From NCBI GenBank assembly GCA_964564695.1, contig CAZMCC010000127.1:1-8650 (forward strand): DNA of 8,650 bases, read 5' to 3'. Below the pieces are notes generated by a model. It saw only the letters and a list, made by a program, of their open reading frames with translations. It searched no databases and had not been told where the DNA came from. Below, piece after piece: positions 6,165-8,650 of this stretch (its first letter is position 1; the number at the start of each line of letters is the position of its first letter). The position numbers and the translations under genes were made by a program. Source of the stretch: CAZMCC01 sp964564695 (GTDB lineage Bacteria; Planctomycetota; Phycisphaerae; Phycisphaerales; UBA1924).

Positions 6165-7245
6165 GGGCCGCGTACAACGCGTGCCCTATTGCCTTTGCGA
6201 GTAGCGGCGGCACAGCGTTGCCAACCTGCTTGTACTGGGACGATCGTGACCCTGCGAAAAGTACCCCAGCCGGAAACGTTTGCAATGCCGCCGACTCCGC
6301 CACAGTCAGGCGACGAGCACCCGGCAGTTTGCCGGCGCGCGGCTTGCCGCCCGCAACCAAATGCGCGTGGTAGATCGGAACTGCCCCCAGAATGTCGAAG
6401 AAGTGGGTCTTGTTCCCGCCAGCGGACGCCAAAATTGTCGGGGCGGGAGCGGCCAGGTTGATCGGCCTCCCGCCTCCATTGAACAACTGCCCATCGAACG
6501 GGCTCGGCCGGAGATCAGGGCGCTTCGCGTAAAAGACCGCTGAACGATTGGGTTCGCCGATTGGGCACTCGGCAGCCACTACCGCACCAGCGGGCACATG
6601 GGGGCGTGGACAGCCGCGGCCATGCGTCGGCGCAGGGAAGAGAAACGCCCCCTTTCGGAGACCTACAAGAAACCCCCGTCGGCGGCGTTGAGGGACGCCA
6701 AAGTCTGGGGCGTACAAGACTTCTGAATGCACCAAGTAGCCTGATGCTGTCAACTGATCAACGACACGCTCCAAGTACGGACGGTGCGTGCCGCCGAACA
6801 GGCCGGGGACGTTCTCCATCAGAAACGCCTGCGGCTTTGCCTCAGTCACCGCCCGCACGAACTGAGGCACCATGTCGCGAACGTCGCTCTCGGCTAGCCC
6901 CTTGCCTCCGGAGGAGAACGGCTGGCACGGCGGTCCCCCGGCAATCAAATCAACTCCCTCGTACCGCCGGAAATTGATGCCTGCGATATCACGTTCTTGC
7001 ATTGATGCCGTCGGGAAAAGCCCGCGATAGGTCTCGCAGCAATCGGGCTCCAACTCGATCGCTGCGACGGAACGAAATCCAGCGGCGTCAAGCCCGAGCG
7101 AGAGCCCGCCGGCGCCGGCAAACAAGTCGATAGCATCGAACCGATGCGCCCGGGATTTCGCAGAGGCTGCGGCCTTGGGCCATGAGCCGATGTCAACGCT
7201 CGCGGCTGGCAGGGGGAAATCGAGTTTCGGGTCAACGCGTCGCAT
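6139..7245 (-). CDS. DNA (cytosine-5) methyltransferase of the R-M system
   Basis: Transfers methyl from S-adenosylmethionine to C5 of cytosine in the recognition site, protecting host DNA. 368 residues from the ATG at 7245, which has AGGA about eight bases upstream; a start at 7305 or 7530 would run through vsr on the opposite strand. Motifs in order: I, DLFAGAGGLSLGLDAAGF (40-57); IV, DLIAGGPPCQPFSSGG (99-114) with catalytic Cys107; VI, MENVPG (143-148); VIII, QRRRRGFLVG (186-195); IX, RRLTVAESAALQTFP (311-325); X, QYKQVGNAVPPLLAKAI (337-353). The ~115 residues between VIII and IX are the target-recognition domain and include LFNGGGRPINL and ILASAGGNKTHF, a pattern shared by a subgroup of Dcm-like enzymes; the target sequence cannot be read from this. 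It overlaps the endonuclease by 26 bases at its 3' end and diverges from vsr, 19 bases apart. Confidence 0.95.
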   Translation of the reverse strand: MRRVDPKLDFPLPAASVDIGSWPKAAASAKSRAHRFDAIDLFAGAGGLSLGLDAAGFRSVAAIELEPDCCETYRGLFPTASMQERDIAGINFRRYEGVDLIAGGPPCQPFSSGGKGLAESDVRDMVPQFVRAVTEAKPQAFLMENVPGLFGGTHRPYLERVVDQLTASGYLVHSEVLYAPDFGVPQRRRRGFLVGLRKGAFLFPAPTHGRGCPRPHVPAGAVVAAECPIGEPNRSAVFYAKRPDLRPSPFDGQLFNGGGRPINLAAPAPTILASAGGNKTHFFDILGAVPIYHAHLVAGGKPRAGKLPGARRLTVAESAALQTFPAGVLFAGSRSSQYKQVGNAVPPLLAKAIGHALYAALRGARHGD

Positions 7246-7264
7246 CGCTTCTATCCTATCGGAA

Positions 7265-7680
7265 ATGCCCGACCGTGTCACAAAGCAAACTCGATCTCGA
7301 ATCATGTCGGCTATCCGCTCGACCGGCGGCCAATCGACCGAGAGGGCATTTGAGTCCACCCTCCGGGCACACAAGATCGTTGGCTGGCGACGGCAAGCCA
7401 AAGGTCTTCCCGGCACGCCAGACTTCGTTTTTCCGAGAGATCGGCTCGCTGTTTTCATTGACGGGTGTTTTTGGCACGGCTGTCGGCGCTGCCGCTCCGG
7501 CCATTCCCGTCGTCGAAATACTGGCTGCACAAGCTTGCTCGCAACCTCCGACGAGACCGACGATCATCTCGCCAATTGAATCGGCTTGGCTGGAGCGTAC
7601 TTCGGATACGCGAGCACTCTCTTCGCCATACCGAGCGTGTCGCAGCACGAGTGGTGCGTGCCCGTGAGCTCGCCGCCGCG
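7265..7680 (+). pseudogene. vsr: Very short patch repair endonuclease, frameshifted
   Basis: Vsr nicks 5' of the T in T:G mismatches left by deamination of 5-methylcytosine and usually accompanies C5-methylases. The first part (from ATG 7265) reads MPDRVTKQTRSRIMSAIRST, then KGLPGTPDFVFPRDRLAVFI and DGCFWHGCRRC, covering the catalytic Asp (PDF), the FWH histidine and zinc-ligand cysteines. After the codon for the last Cys (7490-7492) the frame fails and stops at 7577-7579. The family's C-terminal half resumes in another frame: SSKYWLHKLARNLRRDRR and LGWSVLRIREHSLR (about 7508-7623). Only 23 bases separate TGC from the KYW codons where eight codons are usual, so one base is missing in 7493-7515. 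No conserved slippery heptamer is present there. The C-terminal frame has no stop until 7842, well beyond a normal Vsr end (~7665-7700), implying the 3' end was cut at the cassette junction. This could be a real pseudogene or a one-base assembly error. Confidence 0.8.
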
Positions 7681-7731
7681 CGCCCGAGCCCACCCGTCCG
7701 AAAATCCCGCCAGCACGCCCTCGCAGCCAAG

Positions 7732-7776
7732 TCAGATCAGAAAGCTCAGGGGCGAGCTGTCCGAGACGACCAGCAT
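7732..7776 (-). pseudogene. 5' remnant of a PIN-domain toxin gene
   Basis: The ATG (7774-7776) shares its A with the TGA of the UPF0175 gene (TGATG), a translational-coupling arrangement. The reading gives MLVVSDSSPLSFLI and then TGA. This is the canonical N-terminus of PIN-domain proteins paired with UPF0175 (typically MLVVSDTSPL...), including the first catalytic Asp (D6). A full gene would need about 150 residues more. Beyond the stop the sequence (LGCEGVLAGF) loses family resemblance and runs into the antisense of vsr, so the toxin is inactivated by truncation. Confidence 0.7.
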
Positions 7777-8051
7777 CAGGCCGTCTTCCCCAGAAGCCGA
7801 TCACGGGTACGCCGATCGGCATCCAGGTCTTCCTGCGTGTAGTTCAGCCCCACCTTCCGGTCCGCCAGCCACCGGTTCACAAGCCAGCGGTCCTCGATGC
7901 CGATGAGCGCCCCCACCTCCGCCGCACTGAGCTTGCCGGAGCGATACCCCTCGACGGCCAGAGCCTCCAGCGCCGCTCGGTCAAGGTTCGCCCCCCACGC
8001 CTCACGGAGTGTGCTCTCCAGGTCCGCAGGAATGTTGATCCTGATGGTCAT
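7776..8051 (-). CDS. UPF0175 family antitoxin-like protein
   Basis: 91 residues. GGAG at 8059-8062 lies seven bases before the ATG. The opening MTIRINIPADLESTL is the usual UPF0175 start. AALEALAVEGYRSGKLSAAEVGALIGI (27-53) contains the family's helix-turn-helix-like LxxLAVExYRxGxLSxxxxGxLLG pattern, followed by RWLVNRWLADRKVGLNYTQEDLDAD. Family members are thought to be DNA-binding antitoxins co-transcribed with a PIN-domain toxin immediately downstream, and a truncated toxin start is found exactly there. It is therefore probably an orphan antitoxin that may still act as a small regulator. It diverges from metK across a 165-base gap. An AT-rich TAAAAT (8064-8069) upstream is too close to the ribosome site to be its -10. 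Confidence 0.85.
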   Translation of the reverse strand: MTIRINIPADLESTLREAWGANLDRAALEALAVEGYRSGKLSAAEVGALIGIEDRWLVNRWLADRKVGLNYTQEDLDADRRTRDRLLGKTA

Positions 8052-8121
8052 GTGGCTTCTCCGATTTTAGCACAAATGCCCGACATGAACAGCGTGTTCG
8101 GCAGGTTTCGCTGGACGTGCG

Positions 8122-8170
8122 CCCCCACTGCCCCCCCGCCCCCCCCCCCACCCCCCGCCGCCCCCCCTCC
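8122..8170. repeat. Near-pure C tract between the antitoxin and metK genes
   Basis: About 49 bases in which nearly every base is C, with single A, T or G interruptions. The minus strand is thus a run of G blocks able to form G-quadruplexes, upstream of both divergent genes. Promoters for either gene would have to lie around or outside it. Such tracts also invite sequencing and assembly errors, so its exact length is doubtful. Confidence 0.6.
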
Positions 8171-8216
8171 CTACTATCCTCCACCCCAACCAACCAACTC
8201 CGGAGCCGATAGCCCC

Positions 8217-8650
8217 ATGAATCGCCTGTTCACCTCTGAATCCGTCTCGATGGGCCACCCCGACAAGGTCGCCGACCAGATCTCCGACGCCGTGCTCGAC
8301 GCGATGCTCGCGGATGACCCGCACTCGCGCGTCGCCTGCGAGACGATGGTCGCCACCGGCCTCGTCGTCGTCGCCGGCGAAGTCACCACCCGCACCTACG
8401 TCTACATCCCCGAGCTCGTCCGGCGCACCGTCCGCGAGATCGGCTACACCTCCGGCGACATGCGCTTCGACGCCGAGTCCTACGCCGTCCTCGTCGCGCT
8501 CAACAAGCAGTCCCCCGACATCCCCATGGGCGTCCACCGCGAGGGCGCCGGCCACCCGGGCCTGAAGTTCGGCCTCCCCCGCCAGGACCCCCCCCGGTTC
8601 ACGCCACTCGCCCACCCGCCCCCCCACCAGACCCGCCGAGCCCACGGCAC
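8217..8650 (+). CDS. metK: S-adenosylmethionine synthetase, 5' part only
   Basis: Makes S-adenosylmethionine from methionine and ATP; the product also feeds the methylase encoded nearby. GGAG at 8202-8205 lies 11 bases before the ATG. 144 residues are present of ~390 usual. FTSESVSMGHPDKVADQISD (5-24) is the canonical N-terminus with the ATP-contacting His14 and Asp16. VACETMVATG (39-48) and TVREIGYTSGDMRFDAESY (71-89) follow, then NKQSPDI (96-102). From residue ~107 the frame persists but the sequence degrades: the signature GAGDQGxMFGY reads GAGHPGLKFGL (110-120), and the expected TPELMPLP reads PPRFTPLA. Changes are mostly towards C. Since the rest is well conserved and the window ends here, I read this as poor base quality at a contig end; a decayed gene is the alternative. 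The gene is cut by the window edge. Confidence 0.93.
   Translation, partial: MNRLFTSESVSMGHPDKVADQISDAVLDAMLADDPHSRVACETMVATGLVVVAGEVTTRTYVYIPELVRRTVREIGYTSGDMRFDAESYAVLVALNKQSPDIPMGVHREGAGHPGLKFGLPRQDPPRFTPLAHPPPHQTRRAHG

Larger units (their letters stand above)
5121..7735. other. Acquired restriction-modification cassette (endonuclease, C5-methylase, Vsr)
   Basis: Three genes of one defence system lie back to back with almost no spare DNA: the endonuclease and methylase overlap at their 3' ends, and the methylase and vsr starts are 19 bases apart. Wobble positions use noticeably more A and T than the flanking genes. The left edge is within the ~90 bases upstream of the endonuclease. The right edge falls between the end of recognisable Vsr sequence (~7665) and the truncated PIN toxin codons (7732-7776). 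No terminal inverted repeats, integrase or target duplications were seen. Confidence 0.6.

Noticed and set aside
7471..7476. Programmed frameshift at the T run in vsr (TGTTTTTGG)
   Set aside because: Shifting there would skip the FWHGC catalytic and zinc-binding codons, and the second codon pairing would be poor; the break must lie after 7492.
7246..7530. N-terminal extension of the methylase up to an ATG at 7530
   Set aside because: This stretch is antisense to well-conserved Vsr sequence, shows no methylase-family residues, and the ATG at 7245 has a usable ribosome site just before motif I.
8064..8069. TAAAAT as a -10 box for the UPF0175 gene
   Set aside because: A transcript starting at the expected distance would begin within or after the Shine-Dalgarno GGAG at 8059-8062, and no good -35 box is at the right spacing.
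8052..8216. SAM-responsive riboswitch in the metK leader
   Set aside because: The leader is a C tract followed by an unstructured pyrimidine/A-rich stretch; none of the conserved SAM riboswitch helices or sequence blocks could be found.

Overview
The window is very GC-rich with dense Shine-Dalgarno-type coding on both strands, and its best matches are to planctomycetes, most likely a Phycisphaerae-type genome or metagenome contig. This assignment is inferred from the style of two proteins: a secreted parallel beta-helix protein of a family abundant in planctomycetes, and a membrane protein with a CxxC...CxxC ribbon between two transmembrane segments. No rRNA or tRNA gene was seen, so the taxonomy is not firm.

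Layout. Bases 156-782 (+) encode a small exported protein of unknown function. It converges on a secreted right-handed beta-helix protein (889-2172, -), and the gap between them holds an inverted pair of related 3'-end repeat elements. Then come purM (2358-3584, -), which carries a low-complexity insertion containing a perfect palindrome, and a two-TM zinc-ribbon/alpha-helical-repeat protein (3762-5048, -). Short repeats surround purM: five G-rich heptamers at its stop codon and a CACGGAG-type inverted repeat upstream.

Bases ~5121 to ~7700 form a compact restriction-modification cassette whose codon use is visibly less GC-biased than its neighbours. It contains a candidate restriction endonuclease (5142-6164, +), a convergent and 3'-overlapping C5-cytosine methyltransferase (6139-7245, -), and a divergent Vsr mismatch-repair endonuclease (from 7265, +). 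The intended division of labour is that the methyltransferase protects self sites, the endonuclease cuts unmodified DNA, and Vsr repairs the T:G mismatches left by deamination of 5-methylcytosine. The vsr reading frame is broken by an apparent one-base loss.

The right edge of the cassette runs into the first 14 codons of a PIN-domain toxin gene that is translationally coupled to an intact UPF0175 antitoxin-like gene (7776-8051, -). The cassette therefore appears to have replaced most of a toxin-antitoxin pair, leaving an orphan antitoxin.

The window ends in the 5' part of metK (8217 onward, +), preceded by an almost pure C tract. The last ~115 bases keep the metK frame but lose invariant catalytic-signature residues, which looks like poor sequence at a contig end more than biology.

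The most novel items are the uncharacterised endonuclease, the R-M insertion scar in the toxin gene, the palindrome inside purM, and the repeated 3'-end element.
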